Assembly: GCF_900106775.1 (NCBI RefSeq)
Contig: NZ_FNNQ01000004.1
Coordinates: forward strand, 1-64,000
Length of the DNA: 64,000 nucleotides
Origin: Marininema mesophilum
GTDB lineage: Bacteria > Bacillota > Bacilli > Thermoactinomycetales > DSM-45169
Direction of reading: 5' to 3'
In this document: piece after piece, positions 38,804 through 47,192 of the stretch
Position numbering within the stretch: position 1 is the stretch's first letter
Layout of the letters: the number at the start of each line of letters is the position of its first letter
Translations under genes and position numbers: made by a program
Notes under the pieces: generated by a model
Told to the model about the DNA's origin: nothing
The model's input: only the letters and a program-made list of their open reading frames with translations
Database searches by the model: none

Positions 38804-39247
38804 TTGCCGAATATCTTGGTGATCCATGGCCCCAATTTGAACCGATTGGGCAAACGCGAACCTGATGTTTATGGAAGCGGAACCTTAGAACAATTAAACG
38901 AAAGTCTCATTACTCTAGGCTCGCAGTTGGATGCGGAAGTAGAGACATTTCAGTCCAATCATGAAGGCCATCTTATTGATTGCATTCATGATGCTGAAGA
39001 GAGAGTAAATGCCTTAATAATCAATCCGGGGGCACTGACTCACTATAGTTATGCACTTCGCGATGCCTTGGCATCGGTTGATCTCCCCGCTATTGAAGTA
39101 CATATCTCTAATATTCATCGTCGAGAACCCTTTCGTGAGCATTCTGTTACAGCCCCCGTTACGCAAGGACAGATCGTAGGTTTGGGTTTTTATGGCTATG
39201 AGCTGGCTTTGAGAGCGGTGTTGGAACTATTGAAAGAGAAGCCTTGA
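38804..39247 (+). CDS. aroQ: 3-dehydroquinate dehydratase, type II
   Basis: Third step of the shikimate pathway. 147 residues: ILVIHGPNLNRLGKREPDVYG with the catalytic tyrosine region, FQSNHEGHLIDCIHDA, INPGALTHYSYALRDAL, and EVHISNIHRREPFREHSVTAPV with the active-site His/Arg. The start is TTG after GGGGGGTG. It heads aroQ-pepP-efp, as in B. subtilis (yqhS-yqhT-efp). Confidence 0.96.
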   Translation: MPNILVIHGPNLNRLGKREPDVYGSGTLEQLNESLITLGSQLDAEVETFQSNHEGHLIDCIHDAEERVNALIINPGALTHYSYALRDALASVDLPAIEVHISNIHRREPFREHSVTAPVTQGQIVGLGFYGYELALRAVLELLKEKP

Positions 39248-39277
39248 GGGGTTCCGATTGAGACAGGAGGAAGCGCG

Positions 39278-40348
39278 TTGGAACAACGTCTCATTAAACT
39301 AAGGGAGCAGATGGTGATAGATGGTTTGGATGCAGTATTTCTGTCTAATCCAATTAGTCGTCTCTATCTAACTGGATTTACCGGATCAGCAGGATGGGTA
39401 TTGATCACTCGAGATGCCCAGTTTTTGATATCTGACTTCCGTTATGTAGGACAAGCGATGGAGGAAGCTCCAAGCTTTACCTTTATCAAACATGAAGGGC
39501 AACCGTTCCGTGATGTGAAAGATATCTTAGGGAAGACAAATGTCAAAGAGATCGCCTTTGAACAGGATCATCTCACCTTTCAACAGTATGATAAATTGGC
39601 CTCTGTCTTAGAGGGCTTTGTACTTCTTCCTAAGAGTGGATTGATCGAAAAATTGCGTGAAGTTAAGGATGATGAAGAGGTTGCCTTGATACGAGAGGCA
39701 GCGGCAATCGCTGACCGTGCCTTCCTGTCGATCCTCGAAGAAGTTCGCCCAGGGTTAACAGAGAGTGCTATCGATCTTCGTCTGGAAATTTTGATGCGAG
39801 AACAAGGGGCAACGTCCTCTTCCTTTGAAACGATCGTCGCCTCAGGACCACGTTCTGCGTTACCCCATGGAAGGGCAAGTGACCGGGTATTACAAAAAGG
39901 AGACCTTGTAACCCTCGACTTTGGGGCACTATATAAGGGTTATTGCTCGGATATGACCCGTACGTTCATGATCGGTACACCCAGCTCTCTACAAAAGGAA
40001 ATTTATCAGATTGTGTTAGTAGCGGAGCAAAAAGCAGTGGCTGCGATACGACCTGGAATCCCTGGGAAAGAAGTAGATGAAGTTGCTCGGAATTGGATCA
40101 CGAAGCATGGCTATGGTGAGCGTTTTGGCCATAGCACAGGTCATGGAGTCGGTTTAGAGGTCCATGAGGGACCCAACCTCTCTTTCCGCGGAGAAACGAA
40201 GTTGGCCCCAGGTATGGTAGTCACTGTTGAACCAGGGATCTATCTTCCTGATGTAGGTGGAGTGCGGATTGAAGACGATGTACTGGTGACGGAAGAGGGC
40301 TATGAAGTGTTAACACCGAGCTCCAAAGAATTGATAATCATCGACTAG
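39278..40348 (+). CDS. Xaa-Pro aminopeptidase (M24B, YqhT-like)
   Basis: Removes N-terminal residues before proline. 356 residues: a creatinase-like N-domain (1-125) and a pita-bread domain with metal ligands in DFGALYKGYCSDMTRT, HSTGHGVGLEVHEGP, TVEPGIYLP and GGVRIEDDVLV. The start is TTG after AGGAGG. Its position just before efp fits a supply or quality-control role for proline peptides, but that is only contextual. Confidence 0.93.
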   Translation: MEQRLIKLREQMVIDGLDAVFLSNPISRLYLTGFTGSAGWVLITRDAQFLISDFRYVGQAMEEAPSFTFIKHEGQPFRDVKDILGKTNVKEIAFEQDHLTFQQYDKLASVLEGFVLLPKSGLIEKLREVKDDEEVALIREAAAIADRAFLSILEEVRPGLTESAIDLRLEILMREQGATSSSFETIVASGPRSALPHGRASDRVLQKGDLVTLDFGALYKGYCSDMTRTFMIGTPSSLQKEIYQIVLVAEQKAVAAIRPGIPGKEVDEVARNWITKHGYGERFGHSTGHGVGLEVHEGPNLSFRGETKLAPGMVVTVEPGIYLPDVGGVRIEDDVLVTEEGYEVLTPSSKELIIID

Positions 40349-40388
40349 ACTTATTACAAGAATTTATTAATAAACAGGAGGTCAATTG

Positions 40389-40946
40389 ATGATTTCAACA
40401 AGTGAATTTCGTACTGGATTAACCATCGAACTGGATGGCGGCGTTTGGCAAGTAATCGAGTTTCAGCATGTAAAACCAGGTAAAGGGTCCGCATTTGTCC
40501 GTTCTAAACTGCGCAATCTTCGCAACGGAGCCATTTCTGAGCGAACCTTCCGTGCAGGAGAAAAAATGGGTCGAGCCCATGTAGAAAATCGCCAAATGCA
40601 GTTCTTGTATGAAGCGGGTGGCGAGTATACCTTTATGGATACCGAGAGCTACGAACAAGTAACCTTGCCAGCAGAACGTTTAGAGCGTGAAGTGAAATTT
40701 CTGAAGGAAAACATGAATGTGAACTTGGTTCTTTACCAAGGAGAGACACTCGGTGTAGAGATGCCTAATACCGTTCAGTTGGAAGTTGTGGAAACAGATC
40801 CTGGGATCCGTGGCGATACCGCAACTGGTGGAACCAAACCGGCAAAAATGGAAACGGGTCTAGTTGTTCAAGTCCCTCTTTTCATTAACCAAGGGGATCT
40901 CTTAAATATCGATACGCGGAAAGAAGAATACCTATCCCGGGCATGA
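40389..40946 (+). CDS. efp: Elongation factor P
   Basis: Rescues ribosomes stalled on polyproline. 185 residues, [18 protein letters not shown], with K32 at the tip loop (KPGKGSAFV), the residue modified by 5-aminopentanol in B. subtilis. C-terminal [25 protein letters not shown] is typical. AGGAGGT is 6 bp before the ATG. A TTG three bases upstream is too close. Confidence 0.97.
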   Translation: MISTSEFRTGLTIELDGGVWQVIEFQHVKPGKGSAFVRSKLRNLRNGAISERTFRAGEKMGRAHVENRQMQFLYEAGGEYTFMDTESYEQVTLPAERLEREVKFLKENMNVNLVLYQGETLGVEMPNTVQLEVVETDPGIRGDTATGGTKPAKMETGLVVQVPLFINQGDLLNIDTRKEEYLSRA

Positions 40947-40955
40947 TCAGAATGC

Positions 40956-40999
40956 AAAAAGAGGCTATATCAGGGAGCTCCCTGATATAGCCTCTTTTT
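40956..40999. terminator. Perfect 22-bp palindromic terminator
   Basis: A 44-bp perfect inverted repeat without loop nucleotides, centred at 40977/40978 (AGCT), starting AAAAAGAGGC and ending GCCTCTTTTT. It separates convergent efp and the DUF441 gene and should terminate both. Confidence 0.92.
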
Positions 41000-41007
41000 T
41001 AAACGTT

Positions 41008-41463
41008 CTAACGCCACATCCAATCTAACAGCTTAACAAGATAAGCAGTAATCCCTGCTGCCATCAGAGGACCTACAGGGATGCCGCGGAGAAAGAGAAT
41101 GCCGAAGATGGAGCCGATCACTAAGCCAATGATCATTTGAGGGTCCAGTTTTAAAAGATCTAGCCCCTTGCCATTCATATAGGTGGCTAGCGCTCCACCT
41201 GCGAGAGCAAGAACCCCTGGTAGCGTTGTAAAGACGGAGACGACCTCTTTCATTGTGATTCGTCCGGAAGCAAAGGGGACAAGAACGGCAATGGTTAGAA
41301 AGAGAAGTCCTGTTTCTAGACCACGCCTCTCTACCAATGGAAAGAATCTTTCTAAATGAGTTAGCTTAAGGATTAAGAGCAAACTGGCTGCAGTTGCGAT
41401 GATGGGTGAGCGTCCAAGTAATCCAATGATGATCAGGATGACAAGCACGAGATCGGGTCTCAT
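41008..41463 (-). CDS. DUF441 (UPF0756) membrane protein, YtwI-like
   Basis: 151 residues with four or five transmembrane helices. [30 protein letters not shown] and the C-terminal [26 protein letters not shown] are typical of UPF0756. Molecular function is unknown. It is monocistronic between efp and the comAB genes. Confidence 0.88.
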   Translation of the reverse strand: MRPDLVLVILIIIGLLGRSPIIATAASLLLILKLTHLERFFPLVERRGLETGLLFLTIAVLVPFASGRITMKEVVSVFTTLPGVLALAGGALATYMNGKGLDLLKLDPQMIIGLVIGSIFGILFLRGIPVGPLMAAGITAYLVKLLDWMWR

Positions 41464-41537
41464 ATCTATCCCCTGTCCAACGTTGTTTACTCACACTGTA
41501 TGAGTAGACAAGGGAATTTAGTCTCTACAAAAGTGGG

Positions 41538-42242
41538 TTATAAGATAATTCGATCCGATTGCCAACAAGGTACGATAGGGAGGCTATCTACCTTAAGGCA
41601 GTCGATGACATCTTGTTCTAAGCCCCGACTGATTAGTCGACGACCGGACTGGCTTTGGGAGAGAACCTCCCGTAGTCGATGCTGTGAGGATGTCCAGCTA
41701 TGTAGAAGAGCGTAACTTAGATCATCTAATTGGAGTGAAGAGTTTAGGTGGCTAAGTTGATGGATAATCATCCCAGCAGCCATCCCATCTTCAAGGGAGA
41801 ATTGACCGCGGGTTCCCGCACAGAGAAGTAACGTGTCTCGATGTAATTCCTGGATTGAGTTTGCACAGGCTGAAGCATTTAGAAAGCAGCCTATCAGGAT
41901 ACCCTCCGCTTTCGCTGCTTTTAACAGAGATCGCGTACCATTGGTGGTAGTCATGACGATTCCTTTGTCACGAATGAGATCCGTTGTGTATTCTGAGGGG
42001 GAGTTACCCAGATTAAAGCCTTCAATTGGCTTTCCAAATCGCTCTCCCCCAGTCAGTTCCCCTTTTTGGACTAATTCCCTGGCCTCTGTAACTGTTTCAG
42101 CAGGGCGAATCCAAGCCGCTCCAGCAGAAAATGCAGTAACAATGGAACTGGAGGCACGGAAGACATCGATGATCACGACCGTTTTGTGAGGGAGGATCTT
42201 ACTATGAAGCTCATCTACACTGGATAGCACACAAATTTTCAT
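41538..42242 (-). CDS. comB: 2-phosphosulfolactate phosphatase
   Basis: Mg-dependent hydrolysis of 2-phospho-3-sulfolactate to sulfolactate. 234 residues: VVIIDVFRASSSIVTAF, GERFGKPIEGFNLGNSP, VMTTTNGTRSLLKAA and LLCAGTRGQFSLEDGMAAG are the ComB signature. Its start overlaps the comA stop by 4 bp (ATGA), so both are translated together. B. subtilis yitC is the counterpart, and sulfolactate is a known spore component there. Confidence 0.93.
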   Translation of the reverse strand: MKICVLSSVDELHSKILPHKTVVIIDVFRASSSIVTAFSAGAAWIRPAETVTEARELVQKGELTGGERFGKPIEGFNLGNSPSEYTTDLIRDKGIVMTTTNGTRSLLKAAKAEGILIGCFLNASACANSIQELHRDTLLLCAGTRGQFSLEDGMAAGMIIHQLSHLNSSLQLDDLSYALLHSWTSSQHRLREVLSQSQSGRRLISRGLEQDVIDCLKVDSLPIVPCWQSDRIIL

Positions 42243-43060
42243 CGCACAAGATCCTTTTCTAGGGGGGTGGTGAAAGTGAAGAAAGTGTCTGAGCGCAATC
42301 CTCGACGAAGGGATTCCAAGGAGAGGATCTCGGTGTTGCAGATATTACCCAGATTGGCGTTCACTCCAAGTAAACGAAGGAGTATGATTTGTTGTGGTGT
42401 TTTGGGGCACTCCCACCAGAGGTGTGTGTGATCGACCCGCTCGCATACCTGGTCAACATAGGAGATATTTGGATCTCCGTGGTGATTGTAAATGCCTACA
42501 TTGTATCCAGATTCTCGCCCTTCGACGATCACAAAATCGGCACCACAAGCACGATCTTGATGGAAGAGATGAACAAGATGATTGATCGGTGTAATCGAGT
42601 GCTCCTCTTTTTTTCCGATTTCCGTAATGACACGAAGGGAATGGGAACGAGCTTCTTCTATGAAATAACAACGTTCTTTTTCTGAAAGGTGTATCGTTCC
42701 ATCAGAGATCTCTACATAAGTAAAACCGATCTGTTTGAGGGTGTGAAAATATTCGGATGTCTTCCCCTGGATAAATGCCACCTCAAAGAAGGTGCCCCCT
42801 GGATAAAGGAAGGTATCGTATGAAGAAGCTAGTAGCAGTTTTTCTTGTAAGATGGGGATAGGGGTGATACCTGCTGTTCCGAAGCCGAGCTTAATAAAGT
42901 CGATGTACTCACCTGCCAGCTGTAACATGTCCCTGAAGGAATGTAGTCCTATCCCTTTATCTAAAACCATCGTAAGGCCAGTGGTTCGAGGTTTCGATTG
43001 TCGGGAATGTGTAGGGTCCTTAAGGGATGCGTTCCAGATTATTCCCATGCAGGAATCCAT
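42239..43060 (-). CDS. comA: Phosphosulfolactate synthase
   Basis: Adds sulfite to phosphoenolpyruvate to give 2-phospho-3-sulfolactate. 273 residues of the ComA TIM-barrel type: GLTMVLDKGIGLHSFRDMLQLAGEYIDFIKLGFGTAGI, YPGGTFFEVAF, GFTYVEISDGTI and GADFVIVEGRESG. The methanogen family uses it for coenzyme M; in Bacillus (yitD) it serves sulfolactate formation during sporulation. The ATG follows GTGAGGAA. Confidence 0.93.
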   Translation of the reverse strand: MDSCMGIIWNASLKDPTHSRQSKPRTTGLTMVLDKGIGLHSFRDMLQLAGEYIDFIKLGFGTAGITPIPILQEKLLLASSYDTFLYPGGTFFEVAFIQGKTSEYFHTLKQIGFTYVEISDGTIHLSEKERCYFIEEARSHSLRVITEIGKKEEHSITPINHLVHLFHQDRACGADFVIVEGRESGYNVGIYNHHGDPNISYVDQVCERVDHTHLWWECPKTPQQIILLRLLGVNANLGNICNTEILSLESLRRGLRSDTFFTFTTPLEKDLVR

Positions 43061-43144
43061 GCGGCGTTCCTCACTTTCGATCGGACATAGCTGATTTTAT
43101 GTTATGCCAACTTCGTTAATAGGTGCCAGCCTATGAGAATGAGG

Positions 43145-43172
43145 AAAAGCCCAGCGGTATATCTGGGCTTTT
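43145..43172 (-). terminator. Terminator of the MFS transporter gene
   Basis: AAAAGCCCAG / CTGGGCTTTT, a 10-bp stem with an 8-nt loop, lying after the minus-strand MFS gene and before comA. A/T flanks make it active in either direction. Confidence 0.8.
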
Positions 43173-43234
43173 TGGGTTGACGTGCTGGAATCGATTGGAT
43201 AGTGGGAAGAAGTTGTGACGGAGACGTTTGTTGG

Positions 43235-44506
43235 CTATGAAGTTGTAGAGTCAGATGAACGTAAGGAATGGCGCATATAAAGACGGATTTGCCCTCCTTT
43301 CCCTCGAATCCCTTCAGGTTGCTTTAGAAACCAAAGACAGAGTAAGACGGTACCACCTGCGAGCGTAGCGGTTCCTAGAAAAAGCCACCATTTATAAGGG
43401 GCCAATGCGCTAAAGGTTGGTGGTCCCATCGCTACCCCTAGAAAACGGACACTTCCATAGAGGGAGGTTATTATTCCCCGTTCCTTTGAACCAACGGCAG
43501 AGGTGATGAGAATATTTAAGCAGGGAAGAACAAGGCCACTTCCAGCTCCGATGATAATGAGGACCGTGAGCAGTAGATAGGTATTGGAGATCAAAGGAAC
43601 TAGGCCCATGCCCAGAGCGATCGATGCGAGGCCTATAATAATTAACCGTTTCATCAGGGATGTTTTTTCACGAATATGGCTACCAGAAAAATAAGAAACG
43701 CCACTCATTGCAAGTAAGGGAATGGCTAATACCAGGCCTTTAGGAACCCCAGTTAATCCATAACGATTCTCTAGGAAGTTGGACAGGTAAAAAAGGACAC
43801 CAAAGAGGATAAATAACGTGACTGCGCCTGCTAAAAAGGCAACGAGTAGCCATCCCCCTTGACGTTTCCATGTTTGGGAGAGACTTTTTCCATATTGGGA
43901 AAGGGGAGGGGGTTCACGATTCTCTTTTTCATGAATGAAAAACCAGACAGCGAGAGCGATAGCTACACAAAAGATCGGAAATAGAAAAAAGAGTGCATAC
44001 CATGCGATTAAGGCTAGCAAAGAACCTAGTATCGGGCTGATTACTTTCCCCATGCCGTTTGAGGCTTCGATAATTCCGAGGACGCGACTTCGTTCGTCGT
44101 TGTTAAAAAGATCACTAACCAGCGCCATCGCAATGGGAGCAGTCCCAGCAGCTCCGAGTCCTTGTAAGATGCGTCCGGCTAGCATCCAATCATACTGTCC
44201 ACCATTCCATATTGCAGCAAGACCGGTTAATAGTCCTCCAGCACCATAGATGAAGAGTGCGGGGACAATTACCCATTTTCGACCGAAACGATCAGAGAGG
44301 ATACCGGCAATGGGAATAATAAGACCAGCTGATATAGAAAAAAGAGTGATCAGTAAACTGACTTGAAAGGAAGAGATGTGTAATTGGCTACTAATCGTGG
44401 GTAAAACAGGAATTAACATCGAATTGCCTAGAACCATGATCAAAGGAATACAAGATAAAATCAAAATATCACCTGTACCATGTTGGCTTTCAGAACTTCT
44501 GCTCAA
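43235..44506 (-). CDS. MFS transporter (drug:H+ antiporter-1 type, YitG-like place)
   Basis: 12-helix major facilitator. The loop 2-3 motif is GILSDRFGRKWVIVP and a motif-C-like region GIIEASNGMGKVISPILGSL follows helix 5, marking an exporter. The reading frame is open to a TTG at 44587 (450 residues), but the TTG at 44506 has GGGAGG and GAGGAAGG before it and removes a hydrophilic leader without family counterpart, giving 423 residues. In B. subtilis yitG, an MFS gene, lies near yitCD, so export of a sulfonate is possible but unproven. Confidence 0.82.
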   Translation of the reverse strand: MSRSSESQHGTGDILILSCIPLIMVLGNSMLIPVLPTISSQLHISSFQVSLLITLFSISAGLIIPIAGILSDRFGRKWVIVPALFIYGAGGLLTGLAAIWNGGQYDWMLAGRILQGLGAAGTAPIAMALVSDLFNNDERSRVLGIIEASNGMGKVISPILGSLLALIAWYALFFLFPIFCVAIALAVWFFIHEKENREPPPLSQYGKSLSQTWKRQGGWLLVAFLAGAVTLFILFGVLFYLSNFLENRYGLTGVPKGLVLAIPLLAMSGVSYFSGSHIREKTSLMKRLIIIGLASIALGMGLVPLISNTYLLLTVLIIIGAGSGLVLPCLNILITSAVGSKERGIITSLYGSVRFLGVAMGPPTFSALAPYKWWLFLGTATLAGGTVLLCLWFLKQPEGIRGKGGQIRLYMRHSLRSSDSTTS

Positions 44507-44631
44507 CCTTCCTCTACCTCCCTTGAAACCCTCCTTGTTAGGATATCCAAATTGGTTAGAACTATCGAGGTATTTCCAGCTCGACAATAGGGCACACTGA
44601 CACGGAATACAGAGGAAAAGGTGAGAGTCAT

Positions 44632-44952
44632 ATGGAAGCCGATACCAATCATCTGCACCGGGATGTGGCTTTTATCCAAGGGTTGATGGCTGGAAGCCAA
44701 GGGATAGAGCAGACTCCCCAGGGGACTATCTTACAGCGAATAGTTTCTGTACTGGATGAATTAGTAGAAGAGAATGAGCAAATACAAATAAGATTGACAG
44801 AATTAGAGGAATATGCGGAAGCGGTGGATGAGGATCTAAATGAAGTGGAACTTTTAGTCTATGATGAAGACCTATGGGATGATGAGGGGGAAGAGGTAGA
44901 GGTAGTGGCTCCTGAAAAGATCGTCACCTTGGATGAGGATGATGCTAGTTAA
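44632..44952 (+). CDS. Acidic coiled-coil protein (CD1247 N-terminal-domain-like)
   Basis: 106 residues. The start DVAFIQGLMAGSQGIEQTPQGTILQRIVSVLDELVEENEQIQIRLTELEEYAEAVDEDLNEVELLVYDED is typical of the short acidic proteins often found upstream of spoIIIAA in Firmicutes. The middle is a predicted coiled coil and the end is highly acidic. The ATG follows GAGGAAAAGGTGAG. A terminator separates it from spoIIIA. Function unknown. Confidence 0.75.
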   Translation: MEADTNHLHRDVAFIQGLMAGSQGIEQTPQGTILQRIVSVLDELVEENEQIQIRLTELEEYAEAVDEDLNEVELLVYDEDLWDDEGEEVEVVAPEKIVTLDEDDAS

Positions 44953-44975
44953 GAAAGAGTCAATTTAATAGAGAG

Positions 44976-45008
44976 ACCGGCCTTGTTCGATGAGGCCGGT
45001 TCTTTTTT
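44976..45008 (+). terminator. Terminator before spoIIIA
   Basis: ACCGGCCT / AGGCCGGT stem with TTCTTTTTT, isolating the spoIIIA operon from upstream transcription. Confidence 0.9.
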
Positions 45009-45017
45009 ATAGTGAGC

Positions 45018-45047
45018 GTCATAATGATTGTCCGATAGCCATAACTA
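45018..45047 (+). promoter_or_regulatory. Sigma-E-like promoter of spoIIIA
   Basis: GTCATAAT at 45018-45025, a 14-bp spacer, then CATAACTA at 45040-45047. These resemble the sigma-E elements (about KMATATT and CATACAnT with 13-15 bp). The site is 36 bp before spoIIIAA, an operon known to depend on sigma-E in the mother cell. Confidence 0.6.
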
Positions 45048-45082
45048 TGAAATAAAACCAGGTTGGACAGGAGGTAGCTAAG

Positions 45083-46048
45083 ATGAATTCTTCTATATGG
45101 CAACTACTCCCGCTGTCCATCAAGGGTATGCTAGAAAACTTACCAGATCGCATCCGATCCCAACTAGAAGAGATTCGAGTACGAGAAGGAAGACCCCTTG
45201 AGGTGATAACACCGAATGGAGCATGGTTTATCACTGCTGAAGGGCGCACGACGAATCAGTCAGATGAAGGGTATCGTCCCAATCGAGAGACTTGTGGAAA
45301 GATGCTTAATTTAATCAGCCACCACTCCCTCTATGCCTTGGAAGAAGAGTTACGTCGAGGGTATGTCACGATTCAAGGGGGGCATCGTGTCGGACTAGCT
45401 GGGCGAGTGGTCGTAGAAAGAGGTCAAGTAAAACATTTGCGTGAGGTGACCGGATTTAATATTCGGATCGCTCGACAAGTGAAGGGTGTAGGGGAGCCGC
45501 TTATTCCGATGATGATGCCACGGGGGGAATTGGTCAATCTACTACTGATTTCTCCTCCGCAGTGTGGTAAAACCACTTTGCTACGGGATCTTGCTCGTGT
45601 AGTGAGCGCGGGAACTCCATCTCTTCTCTCTCGTAAGGTTGGGATTGTGGATGAGCGCTCAGAGATTGCTGGTTGTGTAGGGGGGGTTCCCCAGCATGAT
45701 GTGGGTCCGCGTACCGATGTATTGGACGGATGTCCAAAGGCGGAAGGAATGATGATGATGATTCGTTCGATGTCCCCTGAGCTCCTTGTCGTGGATGAAA
45801 TCGGTAGGCAAGAGGATAGTGAGGCTATCTTTGAAGCAATTCATGCAGGGGTACATTTGTATACCACAGCCCATGGTCGTTCGATGGAGGAAGTATGCCG
45901 CCGGCCTGCCCTTGCTCGACTCATTGAGGAGGGAGTTTTTGGGCGCTACTTGATTCTGAGTCGAGCACGGGGTCCAGGGACAATCGATGCGCTTTTTGAT
46001 GGGAGGATGAACCGCCTGCAGGTTAAAGGGGAGAGCCTTTCATGTTGA
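45083..46048 (+). CDS. spoIIIAA: Stage III sporulation protein AA (ATPase)
   Basis: AAA+/secretion-type ATPase that powers the SpoIIIA-SpoIIQ channel between mother cell and forespore. 321 residues: Walker A NLLLISPPQCGKTTLLRDLAR with serine in place of the first glycine of GPPQxGKT, VGIVDERSEIAG, Walker B ELLVVDEIGRQED. Start ATG after CAGGAGG. It leads the eight-gene spoIIIAA-AH operon and overlaps AB by 7 bp. Confidence 0.96.
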   Translation: MNSSIWQLLPLSIKGMLENLPDRIRSQLEEIRVREGRPLEVITPNGAWFITAEGRTTNQSDEGYRPNRETCGKMLNLISHHSLYALEEELRRGYVTIQGGHRVGLAGRVVVERGQVKHLREVTGFNIRIARQVKGVGEPLIPMMMPRGELVNLLLISPPQCGKTTLLRDLARVVSAGTPSLLSRKVGIVDERSEIAGCVGGVPQHDVGPRTDVLDGCPKAEGMMMMIRSMSPELLVVDEIGRQEDSEAIFEAIHAGVHLYTTAHGRSMEEVCRRPALARLIEEGVFGRYLILSRARGPGTIDALFDGRMNRLQVKGESLSC

Positions 46049-46560
46049 AATTGATGGGTGCTGCGCTAATCCTCCTCTCAAGTAGTGCCGTAGGGTTTCA
46101 AGCTGCTCGTAGCTATGCAGAGCGCCCGCGCCAGATCCGTCAAATGCTGGGAGCCTTTGCCATGCTAGAGACTGAGATCACCTATGGGGCGAGGCGATTG
46201 GATGAAATCTGTAATCACCTCGCGCAGAGGGAGAAGGACCCTGTACGATCCCTCTTCGCTCGCTGTGCAGAATACCTCTCGACTCTGGATGGAGTCTCTA
46301 CCTATGATTGTTGGAAGCGGGCAGTGGAAGAAATCTGGCCTACTACGTTGATGAAGGCACCAGAAAAAGAAGTACTGATCGACTTTGGTAAAACGCTGGG
46401 GGTTTCGGATCGTGCGGATCAAATGCAACATATTCAACGGGCCAAGACCAATCTAGGAACAGAAGAATCCCGTGCCTTAGAGGAACAAACACGTTATGAA
46501 AAGATGTGCCGTAGTTTGGGGGTTTTGGCTGGGGTGCTGATTGTGATCCTGATCTATTAG
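46042..46560 (+). CDS. spoIIIAB: Stage III sporulation protein AB
   Basis: 172 residues with an N-terminal hydrophobic anchor (MLKLMGAALILLSSSAVGFQAA) and a C-terminal transmembrane helix; the middle contains RPRQIRQMLGAFAMLETEITYG. It resembles type II secretion GspF-like inner membrane proteins and is thought to hold the ATPase at the membrane. The start lies within spoIIIAA. Confidence 0.93.
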   Translation: MLKLMGAALILLSSSAVGFQAARSYAERPRQIRQMLGAFAMLETEITYGARRLDEICNHLAQREKDPVRSLFARCAEYLSTLDGVSTYDCWKRAVEEIWPTTLMKAPEKEVLIDFGKTLGVSDRADQMQHIQRAKTNLGTEESRALEEQTRYEKMCRSLGVLAGVLIVILIY

Positions 46561-46576
46561 GTAGGGGGAGAGGCCG

Positions 46577-46780
46577 ATGCCGTACAACGTCGACGCCATT
46601 TTTCAGATCGCAGGTATTGGCATCATCGTAGCAATGCTACACACCGTACTGAAACAGATGGGAAAAGAAGACTATGCCCACTGGACGTCGCTCATGGGAT
46701 TTGTGGTCGTGCTATTTATGGTCGTTGTCTTACTGCAGGATTTGTTCAGGACGATCAAGAGCGTCTTCTTATTTAATTAG
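46577..46780 (+). CDS. spoIIIAC: Stage III sporulation protein AC
   Basis: 67 residues with two transmembrane helices: VDAIFQIAGIGIIVAMLHTVLKQMGKEDYAHWTSLMGFVVVLFMVVVLLQDLF. A minor membrane subunit of the channel. ATG after AGGGGGAGAGG. Confidence 0.93.
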   Translation: MPYNVDAIFQIAGIGIIVAMLHTVLKQMGKEDYAHWTSLMGFVVVLFMVVVLLQDLFRTIKSVFLFN

Positions 46781-46802
46781 CTAAACGGAGGAGGCGGTCC
46801 AC

Positions 46803-47192
46803 TTGGACATTATCCAGGTGGTGGGGCTCGGACTTATCGCTACATTCCTCATTCTAGTCGTCAAAGAACAAAAGCCCATCTTCGCTTTCCTGTTGATGAC
46901 ATTTACAGGTTTATTCATCTTTTTAAGTCTGATCGGTAAAATTTCAGAAGTCCTTCAAGTACTGACACGGCTAGCAGAAAAGGCAAAAGTAAACACGATG
47001 TTCCTGGAGACAATTTTAAAAATAATCGGAATCGCATATATTGCTGAGTTTGGTGCTCAAGTGACCCGAGATGCAGGACAAGGTTCTATTGCCTCTAAGA
47101 TTGAACTGGCAGGGAAAATACTGATCATGGTTATGGCGATCCCAATTATTACGATGATCATCGAGACAGTTGTCCAAATCCTACCCGCGTGA
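46803..47192 (+). CDS. spoIIIAD: Stage III sporulation protein AD
   Basis: 129 residues, four hydrophobic helices, beginning at TTG (MDIIQVVGLGLIATFLILVVKEQKP) after GGAGGAGG. YIAEFGAQVTRDAGQGSIASKIELAGKILIMVMAIPI is the family core. Its stop overlaps the spoIIIAE start region. Confidence 0.94.
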   Translation: MDIIQVVGLGLIATFLILVVKEQKPIFAFLLMTFTGLFIFLSLIGKISEVLQVLTRLAEKAKVNTMFLETILKIIGIAYIAEFGAQVTRDAGQGSIASKIELAGKILIMVMAIPIITMIIETVVQILPA

